Positions 24,980-34,921 of a stretch of DNA of 64,000 bases are shown here, piece by piece. Numbering within the stretch: position 1 is the first letter of the stretch; every line of letters begins with the position of its first letter. The position numbers were made by a program, and so were the translations under genes. The notes under the pieces are model-generated. The model was not told the DNA's origin. It did not search any database and was given only the letters and a program-made list of their open reading frames with translations. The stretch comes from Sneathiella limimaris (GTDB taxonomy: Bacteria > Pseudomonadota > Alphaproteobacteria > Sneathiellales > Sneathiellaceae), in NCBI RefSeq assembly GCF_012932565.1, contig NZ_JABBYJ010000002.1, positions 186,001 to 250,000 on the forward strand, read 5' to 3'.

Positions 24980-26695
24980 TCAATTTAACTGTTTCAATCG
25001 CTCTTTTTCAATAAAAGTAAGTGTTGTTTCCAACTGTTCAAGAGAAGTCGCTGCCAATTCAGAGCCATTTGACTTGGCTTTTTGCCACCAGTAATACGCT
25101 TTTACTCTATCTACCGGAACAGCATAGCCTTCATTGAACATGCGGCCAAGATTATACTGAGCCGTCACATTCCCTTGCTGAGCCAATGGCGCCCATATAT
25201 TCAAAGCTTGCTGATACTGCTCAACCTCAAACGAGAGCTGCGCCATTTCCAGCTTTTCATCAATGGTCAACCCATCTGCAGGAACAACCACCTCAACCGG
25301 TTTAGGCGCGGCAGCTTTAGGCCGCTCAATTGCGGGGGTCGGCGCAACAGCAACAGTGCTTGATGGCTCTGGCGTATCCTCTTGTGATTTATCCTCACCC
25401 TCCCCAAAAACAAGCGCTTTCAAGGATCCAAAGAAGCCTTTTGACTGACCGTCATCGGTATTTTCTGCGGTGCTTTGACTGTCCTCAGTTGGCTGCGTAA
25501 TCGGGGCCGTTGCAACAGGTGCGGAGGTTGTTTCAGCCGGGGCCGCTACAGTCGATTGCTCAGTCGCTGGTGCTGGTTTCAATTCTGGCTGAGGCAGCGA
25601 TTTCAGCTCTGCCTTCTCTGGGTTTTGCAAAGCAGTCGTATCAACGGTTTTCGGCTCTGGTAAAGCAGGTTTTTCAGACGTAGCTGCGGAGGCTTCAGAC
25701 ACAATCCGCTTTGGTTCTGAAACGACCTTCGCGGGAGGGCTTTCAGTCTGAACCTGTTTTTGAGGAGCAGCTGCAACAGATTTTTCCGGTGCAGGTGCAG
25801 GCGCTGGCTCTTGATTAAAGGCGGTTGGTGCGCCGGTTTGCTCCGACTTCAATGCCTTGTTATTCGCGCTACCTGCAAATGGGTCAAACTTGGGCTTTTC
25901 TGCCGTCTTTGTGACAGGAGCTGAAGCAGGAGCAGCAGTTGCTGTCACAGCTGGCGTACTCACAGCAGGCTTTCCAGCTTTTGGTTCGACTCCAACTGTT
26001 TCAGTTTTTTGGGTCTCGACCTTTGTTGATTTAGGCTCTTCTTTAGGAGCGGGTGCGGACTCGACTTTTTGCGGTGCGGGTGCGGATTTAACCTCAGCAG
26101 GCTTTTCTGTCGTGGTAACGACCTTTAGGTTTTCTTCCTCTTTTGCAACTTTCACATCAGGTTTGGTGGCAACAAGAAGAGAGAGTTTATCTAAGGCCTT
26201 TGGATGTCCGGCCTTAGCCGCCAGATTGTACCAGGCTAAGGCCTTACTGAGACTTTTCTCAACGCCTTTGCCATTTTCATACATTAAGCCCAGATTATAT
26301 TGAGATATGACATGTCCATTCCGGGCGGCTTTCGTGAACCATTTGGACGCTTCTACATAGTCCTGCGCCACCCCTTGCCCACGAAGATACATGGACGCGA
26401 CGTTTGCCTGAGCATTTGGGAAGTTTAGCGCGGATGCCCGCTTATACCAGTGCATCGCCCGCTCATAATTGACTTCCCGACCAAGCCCGAGGCGATAGAT
26501 ATGGCCAATATTGCGCATGGCGGCAGGATCATCTTTTTCAGCAAGAACCATCCATTCATTCAGCGCCGTGTCATAGTCGCCAGCCTCGTAGGCTTTGACG
26601 GCTTCTTCAAATCCCGCGTGAGAAAATGATGCTGTAGACAGCATAAGCGCCGCAATAACCGCAGCGCTTATGTTTATTTTTTTGAGTTTCGCCAT
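24980..26695 (-). CDS. Large exported Sel1-repeat protein with Pro/Ala-rich linker
   Basis: 571 residues. Signal peptide to about residue 27 (ALMLSTASFSHA). Four or so Sel1 repeats lie at about 35-165 (AMRNIGHIYRLGLGREVNYE, AQANVASMYLRGQGVAQDY). A 280-residue linker rich in Pro, Ala, Glu and Lys follows (about 175-455), and a C-terminal Sel1 pair (about 470-550, AQYNLGRMFNEGYAVPVDRV). The linker resembles a periplasm- or peptidoglycan-spanning stalk. AGGATAA precedes the ATG. It sits between the J-domain protein and the 17-kDa antigen-like lipoprotein. Function is unknown; Sel1 proteins usually scaffold envelope complexes. Confidence 0.85.
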   Translation of the reverse strand: MAKLKKINISAAVIAALMLSTASFSHAGFEEAVKAYEAGDYDTALNEWMVLAEKDDPAAMRNIGHIYRLGLGREVNYERAMHWYKRASALNFPNAQANVASMYLRGQGVAQDYVEASKWFTKAARNGHVISQYNLGLMYENGKGVEKSLSKALAWYNLAAKAGHPKALDKLSLLVATKPDVKVAKEEENLKVVTTTEKPAEVKSAPAPQKVESAPAPKEEPKSTKVETQKTETVGVEPKAGKPAVSTPAVTATAAPASAPVTKTAEKPKFDPFAGSANNKALKSEQTGAPTAFNQEPAPAPAPEKSVAAAPQKQVQTESPPAKVVSEPKRIVSEASAATSEKPALPEPKTVDTTALQNPEKAELKSLPQPELKPAPATEQSTVAAPAETTSAPVATAPITQPTEDSQSTAENTDDGQSKGFFGSLKALVFGEGEDKSQEDTPEPSSTVAVAPTPAIERPKAAAPKPVEVVVPADGLTIDEKLEMAQLSFEVEQYQQALNIWAPLAQQGNVTAQYNLGRMFNEGYAVPVDRVKAYYWWQKAKSNGSELAATSLEQLETTLTFIEKERLKQLN

Positions 26696-26775
26696 TTATC
26701 CTGTCGATATCTTGGAATTCCCTTCTCCCTTTTTATGGGAAAACCAATCAAAAATACAGAGCTAAGGCATATTTA

Positions 26776-27255
26776 TCAGGACATAATCTGCCAAGAACCA
26801 TCTTCCTGACGGCAAGCAGTTCCGTATCCTTCTTCCAAGCGGCCACCAATTTCAATGGTTTGACGGAATTCACGGCAATAACGCCCTTTTGTATCCTGGC
26901 CTTCCCGAACAGGCGTGATAGTGCCGTTGTTACCGCTTTGAGGATTGTCCCAGCGAATAGTCTCGCCCATTGGCGCTTGCGTTGCACGGCGCTCAGCCCG
27001 GTCGATTGCAGCCCGGTCAGCCTCATCAAGAGTTCTACCAACATCTTGACCAATCATGGCACCGATCAACGTACCCACCGCTACTGCGGCAAGCCGACCA
27101 GAGCCTTTACCAAAAGCCGAGCCCAACAAGGCGCCGCCAATACCGCCGATGATAGCACCACCGGTTTGCTTAGGTCCCCGGTCCTGGTTTGCACACCCAC
27201 CAAGAACCAACATCAAAGCCACGGATGCAGAGAGCAAAGTCTTCGTAAGCTTCAT
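26776..27255 (-). CDS. 17-kDa surface antigen-like lipoprotein (glycine zipper)
   Basis: 159 residues. The signal peptide ends in lipobox LVLGGC (Cys21). A glycine-zipper region follows, GGAIIGGIGGALLGSAFGKG and AVGTLIGAMIGQDVGRTLDE, then the soluble C-terminal domain with YCREFRQTIEIGGRLEEGYG and a second Cys in TACRQEDGSW. This is the RT0821/Lpp0805 surface-protein architecture seen in Rickettsia and many alphaproteobacteria. It probably sits at the inner face of the outer membrane. The second ATG (27255) is chosen because AAGGA lies 8 bases before it. Confidence 0.88.
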   Translation of the reverse strand: MKLTKTLLSASVALMLVLGGCANQDRGPKQTGGAIIGGIGGALLGSAFGKGSGRLAAVAVGTLIGAMIGQDVGRTLDEADRAAIDRAERRATQAPMGETIRWDNPQSGNNGTITPVREGQDTKGRYCREFRQTIEIGGRLEEGYGTACRQEDGSWQIMS

Positions 27256-27403
27256 AATTTTCATCCTTCTCTTGCGGGCACAAACCCAGAAACTTTTAAT
27301 ATGACCCTATTTTGAAAAAGATTAAGGCCGGAATAAGACAAAAGGTCGACAGATTGGTGGCGGCTAACTAGATTATGGTCAATATGAAGCAAAATTCAGG
27401 AAA

Positions 27404-28006
27404 ATGGCAGACCCCATGAGCCTCACACAACTTACTGATCTGATTGATCAATTCAAATCCTGGCTAGAAGAAGCGCATGCGAGCGAACCGAACGACGCTA
27501 ATGCAATGTCACTTGCGACGGTCAATGAGGCTGGTGAGCCTTCTCTGCGCATGGTTCTGCTTAAAGACGTGGATGAGAGAGGATTTGTCTTCTACACCAA
27601 TTTTGAAAGCCGCAAAGGAAGAGAGCTTCTCGGGAATCCAAACGCCGCCCTGTGTTTTCACTGGAAAAGCCTGCGCCGCGTTGTGCGCATCAACGGAAGT
27701 GTTGAACAAGTCAGCGACGAAGAAGCTGACGCCTATTTTAACAGTCGTCCGAGAGATAGCCGAATTGGTGCCTGGGCCAGTCAGCAGTCCCGCCCAATGG
27801 AAGGGCGTTTTACACTAGAGGCTGCTGTTGCCAAATATGCAGCAAAATATGCTGTTGGCCATATCCCGCGCCCACCCTACTGGTCTGGCTTTCGGGTGAT
27901 TCCAAACCGGATTGAATTTTGGCAGGACAAGCCTTTCCGCCTGCATGAGCGAAATGAATATACCAAAAAGGAAGCCGGGTGGCAGAAAGCAGTCCTTTTC
28001 CCATAA
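27404..28006 (+). CDS. pdxH: Pyridoxamine 5'-phosphate oxidase
   Basis: FMN enzyme that oxidises pyridoxine or pyridoxamine 5'-phosphate to the active cofactor PLP. 200 residues, typical. Family signatures: [40 protein letters not shown], and [14 protein letters not shown]; the C-terminal substrate-binding part reads [17 protein letters not shown] followed by RLHER. The ATG at 27404 has AGGAA just upstream. It is divergent from the antigen-like lipoprotein and followed 27 bases later by the cation transporter. Confidence 0.96.
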   Translation: MADPMSLTQLTDLIDQFKSWLEEAHASEPNDANAMSLATVNEAGEPSLRMVLLKDVDERGFVFYTNFESRKGRELLGNPNAALCFHWKSLRRVVRINGSVEQVSDEEADAYFNSRPRDSRIGAWASQQSRPMEGRFTLEAAVAKYAAKYAVGHIPRPPYWSGFRVIPNRIEFWQDKPFRLHERNEYTKKEAGWQKAVLFP

Positions 28007-28033
28007 AAGTTGTCTTGCAAGACAGGTGTGACC

Positions 28034-28930
28034 ATGGCTGAAGAAAATGCTCAATCAGAAAAGCTTATGCGACGAGCAACCTATTTTGCCGTCTCGGCAG
28101 CCTCCTTCCTTATCTTAATCAAGGTCTGGGCGTATTTTCTCACAGGGTCGGTCTCGATCCTGTCAACAATGGTGGATTCCATTCTCGACCTAGGTGCTTC
28201 TGCCATAAATCTTTTGGCAGTTCGCCACGCCCTTGAGCCCGCGGATAAAGAACACCGGTTTGGTCATGGAAAAGCAGAGTCTCTCGCAGGACTTTTCCAG
28301 TCCGCGTTTATTATTGGCTCTGCTATCTTTTTGGCCTTTCATGCGATCGATCGAATTTTCAACCCTCAGCCGATCGGATCCAGCACAGCAGGGATTGTGG
28401 TCATGGTAATCTCAATTTTGGTCACCGTTGCTTTGGTTGCTTATCAAAAATCCGTGGTTCGGAGGACCCAATCTGTCGCCATTTCAGCCGATAGTCTTCA
28501 CTATTTCGGCGACGTTTTGGTGAACTTTAGTGTCATTGTTTCCTTGGTCCTGGCAACTTACTTTGATCTCTTGATCCTAGACGGTGTTTTTGCCATGGGT
28601 ATCGCCCTGTACATTTGTTTCAATGCCTGGTCGATCATTCGAGAATCTTTCAAGGATTTGATGGATCATGAACTTTCAGATGAAGACCGATCGCTGATTA
28701 CCCAGGCCGCTACCCGTCACCCGGAAGTCTGGGGCATTCATGAACTGAGAACACGTAGATCCGGCCAGCAGATTTTCATTCAATTGCATCTGGATTTGGA
28801 TCCGAACCAATCATTAGCTGATGCGCATCGCATTTCAGAAGAGGTCGATGAGGCTATTCTGGCTCTTTTTCCGACTGCGGAAACCCTTATTCATCAAGAT
28901 CCAGCCCCAACTTCTGTTCAACCAAAATGA
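28034..28930 (+). CDS. Cation diffusion facilitator (FieF-type divalent metal efflux)
   Basis: 298 residues; an inner-membrane metal/proton antiporter. Six membrane helices can be traced from residue 20 to about 200. The metal sites are visible: TMVDSILDLGA in TM2 (D-x3-D) and ADSLHYFGDVLVN in TM5 (D...H-x3-D). HRFGHGKAESLAGL is the conserved loop after TM2. The cytoplasmic C-terminal domain (about 205-295) contains HELRTRRSGQQIFIQLHLDLD. Substrates in the family are Zn, Fe, Mn or Cd. The ATG at 28034 follows AGGTGTGACC. Confidence 0.92.
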   Translation: MAEENAQSEKLMRRATYFAVSAASFLILIKVWAYFLTGSVSILSTMVDSILDLGASAINLLAVRHALEPADKEHRFGHGKAESLAGLFQSAFIIGSAIFLAFHAIDRIFNPQPIGSSTAGIVVMVISILVTVALVAYQKSVVRRTQSVAISADSLHYFGDVLVNFSVIVSLVLATYFDLLILDGVFAMGIALYICFNAWSIIRESFKDLMDHELSDEDRSLITQAATRHPEVWGIHELRTRRSGQQIFIQLHLDLDPNQSLADAHRISEEVDEAILALFPTAETLIHQDPAPTSVQPK

Positions 28931-28933
28931 TAT

Positions 28934-30523
28934 ATGTCCAATTCTCGCCCCCCCGAAAACGAATGGGCCCAGTTTCAGGCCATCCTTGAATTTCTGAAGT
29001 CATCACCTAAAGAATGGGATTTAGGATTACACCCACCTCAGTTTTGCCAGGTGGAAGAAACCCATGGAGCTGCCGTGATCCTTGGAAACAATGTGGCATT
29101 AAAGCTCAAGAAGCCGGTGAAATTTGACCATATGGATTACAGTGATCCAGCAAATCGATTTCAACTGCTAGAAAAAGAACTTCGCCTAAACAAAAAAATT
29201 TCACCATCCCTGTATTCGCATCTTACTCCTCTATCAAGAAGTGCAAAGGGCGAGCTTTCAATGGATGGCCGCGGGGAAATAATAGATCATGTCCTGGTTA
29301 TGAGCCGATTTGGCCCCAGCGATCGCCTCGATCATTATTCCCGAGAACATGGTTTATCAGCCGATCTGCTGGATCTTCTTACTGATGAGATCGTCAGCTT
29401 TCATCAAGGGGCAACTGTCATTTCTGATCCTGATGAACTTCCTGATTTTCACAAAGTAATCGATCAAAACTTCAACCAGCTGGATCAGTTTTGCCCTGAT
29501 CTTTTTGAAATGAATGATGTGCAGGGTTACCGGAAAAACCTGCATGAGATCTATGCCTCTCTTATGGAAATTGAGAATAAGCGATTAAAAGCAGGCTTTG
29601 TAAGATTTGGGCATGGCGACCTACATCTTCAAAATATTTGCTTACTGAATGGGCACCCCACTCTTTTTGATGCCATCGAGTATGAGGATGATTTTGCGAT
29701 TTCAGACCCGTTATATGATTTCAGCTTCTTGCTGATGGATCTGAAGGACAAAGGTTTCGACAAGGAAGCAAACTATATTCTGAACCGATATCTTCGGAAA
29801 TCTGGTTATTTTGAGAATGCAGCGGCACTTGAAAGCCTCAAAATGCTACCCTTCTTTATGAGTATGCGGGCAGGTATTCGCACCCATGTAGCTGCCAGCC
29901 GATCCATTCAAACGGAAGATCCAGACCTGAAAGCCAACTATCGCGCCCACGCCCAAACCCTGTTCGGTCAAAGCAAGACATATTTGCAACCTGAAGATCC
30001 TGCCGCCCTTGCTATTGGCGGCTATTCAGGAAGTGGTAAATCAACGACTGCAGCGAGCCTGGCACCAGAACTTGGCAATACAGTTGGCGCTATCCGGCTT
30101 CGGAGTGATGAAATCCGGCGCTTGCTGATTGGTTGGGATGATTATTCCCCTATGCCCCAATCCGCCTATACACCCGATATGTCCAAATCAGTCTATGATC
30201 GACTAATCACGCTCGCGATAGACGTTCTTAAGGCTGGTCAGCCTGTTATTCTTGACGCTGTATTGGACCGGGATGTCGACAGATCCCTCTTTCAGGCATC
30301 AATCAAGGAGGCTGGATTTCCCTTTACGGGGATATGGCTGGACGTCGATCAGACCATCATACGGCAGCGGATCGGGGGGCGCACGCGCGATGCTTCTGAT
30401 GCGACAGAGGAAATCCTTGAAAAACAACTCCACCAACAACCAGAAATAAAAACAGACTGGATCCGAATAAACGCGAACGGATCAACACCGGAAATCTGCG
30501 AAGATATTCTTTCAAAGCTCTAA
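28934..30523 (+). CDS. Fusion of aminoglycoside-phosphotransferase-like kinase and P-loop kinase
   Basis: 529 residues. The N-terminal part (1-340) is an APH/choline-kinase-like fold with Brenner motif RFGHGDLHLQNICL and metal-binding FDAIEYEDDF. The C-terminal part (350-529) is a P-loop NTPase with Walker A GGYSGSGKSTTAA, similar to small-molecule kinases of the AAA_33 group. This two-domain protein is widespread in proteobacteria but its substrate is not known; naming it an antibiotic resistance enzyme would be unjustified. It starts 3 bases after the transporter stop, so the two are co-transcribed. Confidence 0.85.
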   Translation: MSNSRPPENEWAQFQAILEFLKSSPKEWDLGLHPPQFCQVEETHGAAVILGNNVALKLKKPVKFDHMDYSDPANRFQLLEKELRLNKKISPSLYSHLTPLSRSAKGELSMDGRGEIIDHVLVMSRFGPSDRLDHYSREHGLSADLLDLLTDEIVSFHQGATVISDPDELPDFHKVIDQNFNQLDQFCPDLFEMNDVQGYRKNLHEIYASLMEIENKRLKAGFVRFGHGDLHLQNICLLNGHPTLFDAIEYEDDFAISDPLYDFSFLLMDLKDKGFDKEANYILNRYLRKSGYFENAAALESLKMLPFFMSMRAGIRTHVAASRSIQTEDPDLKANYRAHAQTLFGQSKTYLQPEDPAALAIGGYSGSGKSTTAASLAPELGNTVGAIRLRSDEIRRLLIGWDDYSPMPQSAYTPDMSKSVYDRLITLAIDVLKAGQPVILDAVLDRDVDRSLFQASIKEAGFPFTGIWLDVDQTIIRQRIGGRTRDASDATEEILEKQLHQQPEIKTDWIRINANGSTPEICEDILSKL

Positions 30524-30598
30524 CATACTGAAAACTGATAGAGTTCTGCCCTCACTTGCAGTATCATGGAGTTAGGTATCGCAATTTGAGAGGTGCAT

Positions 30599-31480
30599 AT
30601 GTCCATCAAATCTGTATTGGTTCCCTTAACTGGTTCCGACAAACCCTGCGACACGAATTCCCTGACATCAGCATTGAACATTGCAAAACATTTGAACTGC
30701 AATGTCGATGTTCTGCATGTTAAGCGAGATCCCAAGTCCGCAGCAGCGTTCGTTGGTGAGGGAATGACAACAGCCATGATCGAAAGCGTGATTGAAATGG
30801 CTGAGAAAGATATCGACCAACGATGTGAAACCGCTCGGAATTTGTTTAATACCATGTGTGCAGATCGGGGAATAGATGTTGAAGCACCAGGTGAGACAAC
30901 CCCTCATGCAGCCCCTTCAGCCCGCTTCGTCGAGAAAACTGGCAATCAGGAGGATTTCCTACCTGCCTATGGCCGCATGTTTGACCTGATCGTCGTTTGT
31001 AAAAAGTCTACCGTTGATAATTCTGAAAATGATTTGGTCATCAACGCAGCGATACTGGAGACAGGTCGGCCCGTCCTGGTTATTGATGAGCCTATCCCTG
31101 AGGAATTTGGTAAAAAGATCGCCGTGATCTGGAACGGATCTGTCGAATCTAGTCTGGCCATCACGCAATCTCTCTCTCTTTTACAAGCAGCAGAGAAAGT
31201 TTCCCTCATCACAGCTATTGATGATTTGAGCGAAGACATTAAGCCTGATGAAGCCATGCGATACTTGAAATTGCACGGCGTCAACGCTGAAAGCTGCGCC
31301 ATTCGGGGAACGACAGGAAAAAGCACAGCAGAAGCCCTGATGGACGCTGCAGGTAAGTTTGGTGCTGATTTTGTCGTGATGGGTGCATATACAAAGAGTC
31401 GCCTGAGACGGCTGTTTTTTGGTGCTGTTACTGGCGAAATGCTGGAGAACTGCAAACTGCCAATTTTATTGGTGCATTGA
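30599..31480 (+). CDS. Universal stress protein, tandem-domain
   Basis: 293 residues, two Usp-like halves. The first begins MSIKSVLVPLTGSDKPCDTN; the second, starting near residue 170 (KKIAVIWNGSVESSLAITQS), ends with the nucleotide-binding signature GAYTKSRLRRLFFGAVTGEM and LPILLVH. Proteins of this kind bind ATP or AMP and respond to starvation and redox stress. The ATG at 30599 is chosen because GAGAGGTGC lies just before it. It stands alone between the kinase fusion and hemA. Confidence 0.85.
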   Translation: MSIKSVLVPLTGSDKPCDTNSLTSALNIAKHLNCNVDVLHVKRDPKSAAAFVGEGMTTAMIESVIEMAEKDIDQRCETARNLFNTMCADRGIDVEAPGETTPHAAPSARFVEKTGNQEDFLPAYGRMFDLIVVCKKSTVDNSENDLVINAAILETGRPVLVIDEPIPEEFGKKIAVIWNGSVESSLAITQSLSLLQAAEKVSLITAIDDLSEDIKPDEAMRYLKLHGVNAESCAIRGTTGKSTAEALMDAAGKFGADFVVMGAYTKSRLRRLFFGAVTGEMLENCKLPILLVH

Positions 31481-31642
31481 TTATTCGGCTAAAGGGGTCT
31501 ATTTCTTAGCAAATTTGAGTTTCGATGCGACTTTTTGTCCCTTGCCAATAACATGTCTGATTGGCTATTCAACATTTAGTAATAATTTATCATTAATTAC
31601 TAATGAATAAGAAGTCTGCTGCTAGAGAAGGATGGGAATGGC

Positions 31643-32860
31643 ATGACAGTGAATTATGAGCGTGTGTTCGAACAGGCCATTCAGAACCTGAAATCAGAAA
31701 ACCGTTATCGCGTATTCACTGAACTTGGCCGTCAGGCCGGTGATTTCCCTCGGGCAACTCGCCATACGGAAAATGGAACGTCTGAAGTCATTATCTGGTG
31801 TTCAAATGATTATCTTGGCATGGGCCAAAACCCAAAGGTTATGGCTGCGATGAAAGAGGCGGTCGATATCTACGGCGCAGGCGCTGGTGGCACACGCAAT
31901 ATCTCTGGCAACACGCATATGATCTGTGAGTTGGAAAAAGAGTTGGCGGACCTTCACAATAAAGAAAGCGCACTCGTTTTCACTTCTGGGTTTGTTTCCA
32001 ACGATGCGACCATCAGCACGCTTGGCAAATTAATGCCAAATGCAGTCATTCTCTCCGACGCCCTCAACCATGCCTCAATGATCGATGGGGTTCGGCATTC
32101 AGGATGTGAGAAAGTAATCTTCAAACATAATGACCTTGCAGATTTGGAAGCGAAACTAAAAACCATCGCGCCAGACCGGCCAAAAGTCATTGCCTTTGAA
32201 TCTGTTTATTCCATGGATGGGGACATTTCCCCAATGAAGGAAATTTGCGATCTGGCCGATAAGTATAACGCCATGACGTATCTGGACGAAGTTCACGCCG
32301 TTGGTCTCTATGGTCCTTGCGGTGGCGGCATCGCCGAACGTGAAGGCCTGATGGACCGTATCACCATTATCGAAGGAACCCTTGGCAAGGCCTTTGGTAT
32401 TGTGGGCGGATTTATTACTTCCAGCCAAAATATCGTCGATGCGATCCGTTCTTACGCATCTGGTTTTATTTTCACCACCTCCCTGCCCCCGGTTATTGCA
32501 GCGGGTGCACTGGCCAGTGTTCGCCATTTGAAAACAAGCCAGGCAGAGCGGGAGGCTCATCAGGAACGTGCAGCAACACTTAAACGCCTCTTGATGGAAG
32601 CTGGATTGCCGGTGATGCAGACGCCAACCCATATTGTTCCTGTGATGGTTTATGATGCTGCACTATGCAAACAAGCAAGTGATATGCTGCTCGATGATTA
32701 CGGCATTTACATCCAACCGATTAATTTTCCAACTGTCCCTCGCGGAGAGGAACGTTTACGGATTACGCCATCCCCACTGCATGATGACCAGATGATGTCG
32801 GCACTTGTTCATGCACTCAAAGATGTCTGGAACCGGCTGGGATTGAGACAGGCCGCTTGA
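31643..32860 (+). CDS. hemA: 5-Aminolevulinate synthase
   Basis: PLP enzyme of the C4 (Shemin) pathway: glycine plus succinyl-CoA to 5-aminolevulinate, the first step of haem synthesis in alphaproteobacteria. 405 residues. Marks: [17 protein letters not shown] near the start, [32 protein letters not shown] with the PLP Asp, and [12 protein letters not shown] with the Schiff-base Lys (about residue 249). The ATG at 31643 is the family-normal start. It is monocistronic, with a hairpin terminator directly after. The gene is strong evidence for the class of the host. Confidence 0.97.
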   Translation: MTVNYERVFEQAIQNLKSENRYRVFTELGRQAGDFPRATRHTENGTSEVIIWCSNDYLGMGQNPKVMAAMKEAVDIYGAGAGGTRNISGNTHMICELEKELADLHNKESALVFTSGFVSNDATISTLGKLMPNAVILSDALNHASMIDGVRHSGCEKVIFKHNDLADLEAKLKTIAPDRPKVIAFESVYSMDGDISPMKEICDLADKYNAMTYLDEVHAVGLYGPCGGGIAEREGLMDRITIIEGTLGKAFGIVGGFITSSQNIVDAIRSYASGFIFTTSLPPVIAAGALASVRHLKTSQAEREAHQERAATLKRLLMEAGLPVMQTPTHIVPVMVYDAALCKQASDMLLDDYGIYIQPINFPTVPRGEERLRITPSPLHDDQMMSALVHALKDVWNRLGLRQAA

Positions 32861-32882
32861 AACGGCTCATAATTAAAAGAAA

Positions 32883-32907
32883 AAAAGCTGCAGAACCTGC
32901 AGCTTTT
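32883..32907. terminator. Bidirectional terminator between hemA and the crotonase gene
   Basis: Perfect arms AAAAGCTGCAG (32883-32893) and CTGCAGCTTTT (32897-32907) with a 3-base loop, extended by A and T runs on the two sides. Confidence 0.88.
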
Positions 32908-32920
32908 TTCATATCTGATC

Positions 32921-33718
32921 CTACTTACCTTTGAAGACCGGCTTTCGCTTTTCTCCAAAAGCAGTGATGCCTTCAACCCAATCATCCGTCATCGCACAGG
33001 CTGCGAAATTTTCTGCTTCCAACGCCAACTGCCTTTCCAGATCATTGACCATGCTTTCATGCATCATTTGCTTGGTTCGCCCTATGGCGACAGTTGGAGC
33101 ATTGGCCAATCGGTTAGCAAGCTTGTCCGTTTCTGCATCCAAATCCTGCTCTGGCACAACAAAATTTACCAACCCTAACCGATGAGCTTCGGCAGCATCA
33201 AAACGATCACCCAGCATGGCTATTTCCATCGCTTTCTTCAGACCGACAATACGCGGTAGCGAATAGGTACCAGACCCATCGGGTGTTGTTCCAATTCCTA
33301 TATAAGCAAGCGTGTAAAAGGATGTGTCAGCAGCAATCACCATGTCGCAAGCCATTGCAAGCGAGAGCCCGAAACCTGCAGCAGCGCCTCTCACACTAGC
33401 AATAATCGGCTTTTTCATCCGCCGCATGGTTATAATTGTCGGGGTAAGACCATGAATACGTTTTTCAAATGTTTTCGCCCGCTCTGTAGCTGGAAGTTTA
33501 GCGATCTCGCCAAAAGAAATGACATCCCCACCAGCCATAAAATGATCACCGGTGCCTGTCACAACAACACAGCGGATCGTATCATCAGTTTCAATATCCA
33601 CCATCGCTTCGAATAACTTTTCCCGCATTTCAATGGATAATGCATTGCGGCTTTTTGGGCGGTTCATGGTGATATAGGCAATAGCGCCCTTTTTCTCGAC
33701 AAGCAGATGGTCGGACAT
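32921..33718 (-). CDS. Enoyl-CoA hydratase/isomerase (crotonase) family protein
   Basis: 265 residues. The crotonase core has ITMNRPKSRNALS at the N-terminus, the oxyanion-hole segment SVRGAAAGFGLSLAMACDMV and IGIGTTPDGSGTYSLPRIVG. In true hydratases two Glu residues act in the last region. Here the first is not present and an Asp (TPDGSG) stands near the second, which points to isomerase (PaaG/ECI-like) or another crotonase activity. GGAG lies before the ATG. Neighbouring acyl-CoA genes suggest a role in fatty or aromatic acid breakdown. Confidence 0.85.
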   Translation of the reverse strand: MSDHLLVEKKGAIAYITMNRPKSRNALSIEMREKLFEAMVDIETDDTIRCVVVTGTGDHFMAGGDVISFGEIAKLPATERAKTFEKRIHGLTPTIITMRRMKKPIIASVRGAAAGFGLSLAMACDMVIAADTSFYTLAYIGIGTTPDGSGTYSLPRIVGLKKAMEIAMLGDRFDAAEAHRLGLVNFVVPEQDLDAETDKLANRLANAPTVAIGRTKQMMHESMVNDLERQLALEAENFAACAMTDDWVEGITAFGEKRKPVFKGK

Positions 33719-33760
33719 TGAGGTCTCCTTATTCTTAATTTTTGACCAATTATTTGCAGG

Positions 33761-34822
33761 TTATGCTACTGCAGTTTTGACATCCTGGGCAATCTGAAAA
33801 CGCCAAACCCCATCTTTACCAACTACGCGATCAAGCTCCCCTGTTCCGACGAGATAGTGGCAGTGGGCAAGCCCCTCTGCAACAGCCAGCCGCTGATCAT
33901 CTTCATTGAGCTCCCGCTCAAATAAAACAGGGAGCAACTCAAAAGCTGTTTTTGGGGAGCCGCAGGCATTTTTAAGCCGTGACAAACGTTCGGCGTGATG
34001 CTCTCGGTAATATATCAGTTGATTATGCAAGCCAATGAATACGTCATTGTGAGCTGGAAGAACCAACGTATCCTCAGGCAAAATTGAAAATCGGTTGATA
34101 CTTTTGAGGAATTTCTGAAGCGGATTTGCGAGAGGTTCTGCCACATAAACACCCACATGAGGCGTAATTCGTGGTAGCACCTGATCACCTGAAATCAAGA
34201 CCCCCTTGCTTTTGCAATAGAGACAGGCATGCTCCTGCGAATGTCCACGCCCCACCATAACCTGCCAATCATGGCCGCCAATGTTTAGGATCTGGTCATC
34301 TTCAATCCGCTCAAAACTGGCAGGTAATTCATAAACGGCATTTTTAAAAAAACTATGCCCACCCTTGCGAACAGCTTCCAGCATGGTTTCTGTAAAGCCA
34401 ACAGTTTTATTGAACTCGATGAGATGATCCGGTACGTCTCCACCGGATTCCAAAAATAACATCCGCCCGAAAGAAAACTCTCCAAGCGTCATCGTCAGCG
34501 TAATATCCCAACGCTCACAAACCCAACCAGCAAGGCCCATATGATCTGGATGAAAATGGGTGCAAATCAGGCGAGTGATCGGTTTACCCTTCAAATGCTT
34601 CTCAAACACTTCAGTCCAGAGACCTTTAATTTTGTTTGAGTTATAGCCGGAATCAATCATGGTCCAGCCATCATCATCCTCAATCAGATAGAGGTTGATG
34701 AAATCAAGTCCTTCAAAAGGGATCGGCATGCGGACCCAGTAAACACCGTCACAGACTTCTACAACTTCACCATCACCGGGACGTGTGCCGAGCGGATATG
34801 TAATTTCTTGTTTATTATTCAT
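33761..34822 (-). CDS. MBL-fold metallohydrolase
   Basis: 353 residues; a metallo-beta-lactamase-fold hydrolase of the glyoxalase-II-like kind. The two-metal site motif THFHPDHMG is clear near residue 100, and further ligands appear in GRGHSQEHACLY and LPAHNDVF. The long C-terminal helical domain (about 240-350) matches a group often found with acyl-CoA dehydrogenases, where a thioesterase or lactonase role is likely. The ATG at 34822 follows AGGAATAAAA; the open frame extends to 34921 without a better start. It is 99 bases downstream of the acyl-CoA dehydrogenase stop. Confidence 0.85.
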   Translation of the reverse strand: MNNKQEITYPLGTRPGDGEVVEVCDGVYWVRMPIPFEGLDFINLYLIEDDDGWTMIDSGYNSNKIKGLWTEVFEKHLKGKPITRLICTHFHPDHMGLAGWVCERWDITLTMTLGEFSFGRMLFLESGGDVPDHLIEFNKTVGFTETMLEAVRKGGHSFFKNAVYELPASFERIEDDQILNIGGHDWQVMVGRGHSQEHACLYCKSKGVLISGDQVLPRITPHVGVYVAEPLANPLQKFLKSINRFSILPEDTLVLPAHNDVFIGLHNQLIYYREHHAERLSRLKNACGSPKTAFELLPVLFERELNEDDQRLAVAEGLAHCHYLVGTGELDRVVGKDGVWRFQIAQDVKTAVA

Positions 34823-34921
34823 TTTTATTCCTGACACAAATGGATATGGCGGCAATAAAGCCGCCATACCGCTGTCTCGACATTTTAAACCGTTGGCCAA
34901 AAAGGTCAACAATAGCCCCAA

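Noticed and set aside
28934-30523. Antibiotic resistance gene because of the aminoglycoside-phosphotransferase fold
   Set aside because: The fusion with a P-loop kinase is a widespread chromosomal protein of unknown substrate. The fold alone does not show resistance.
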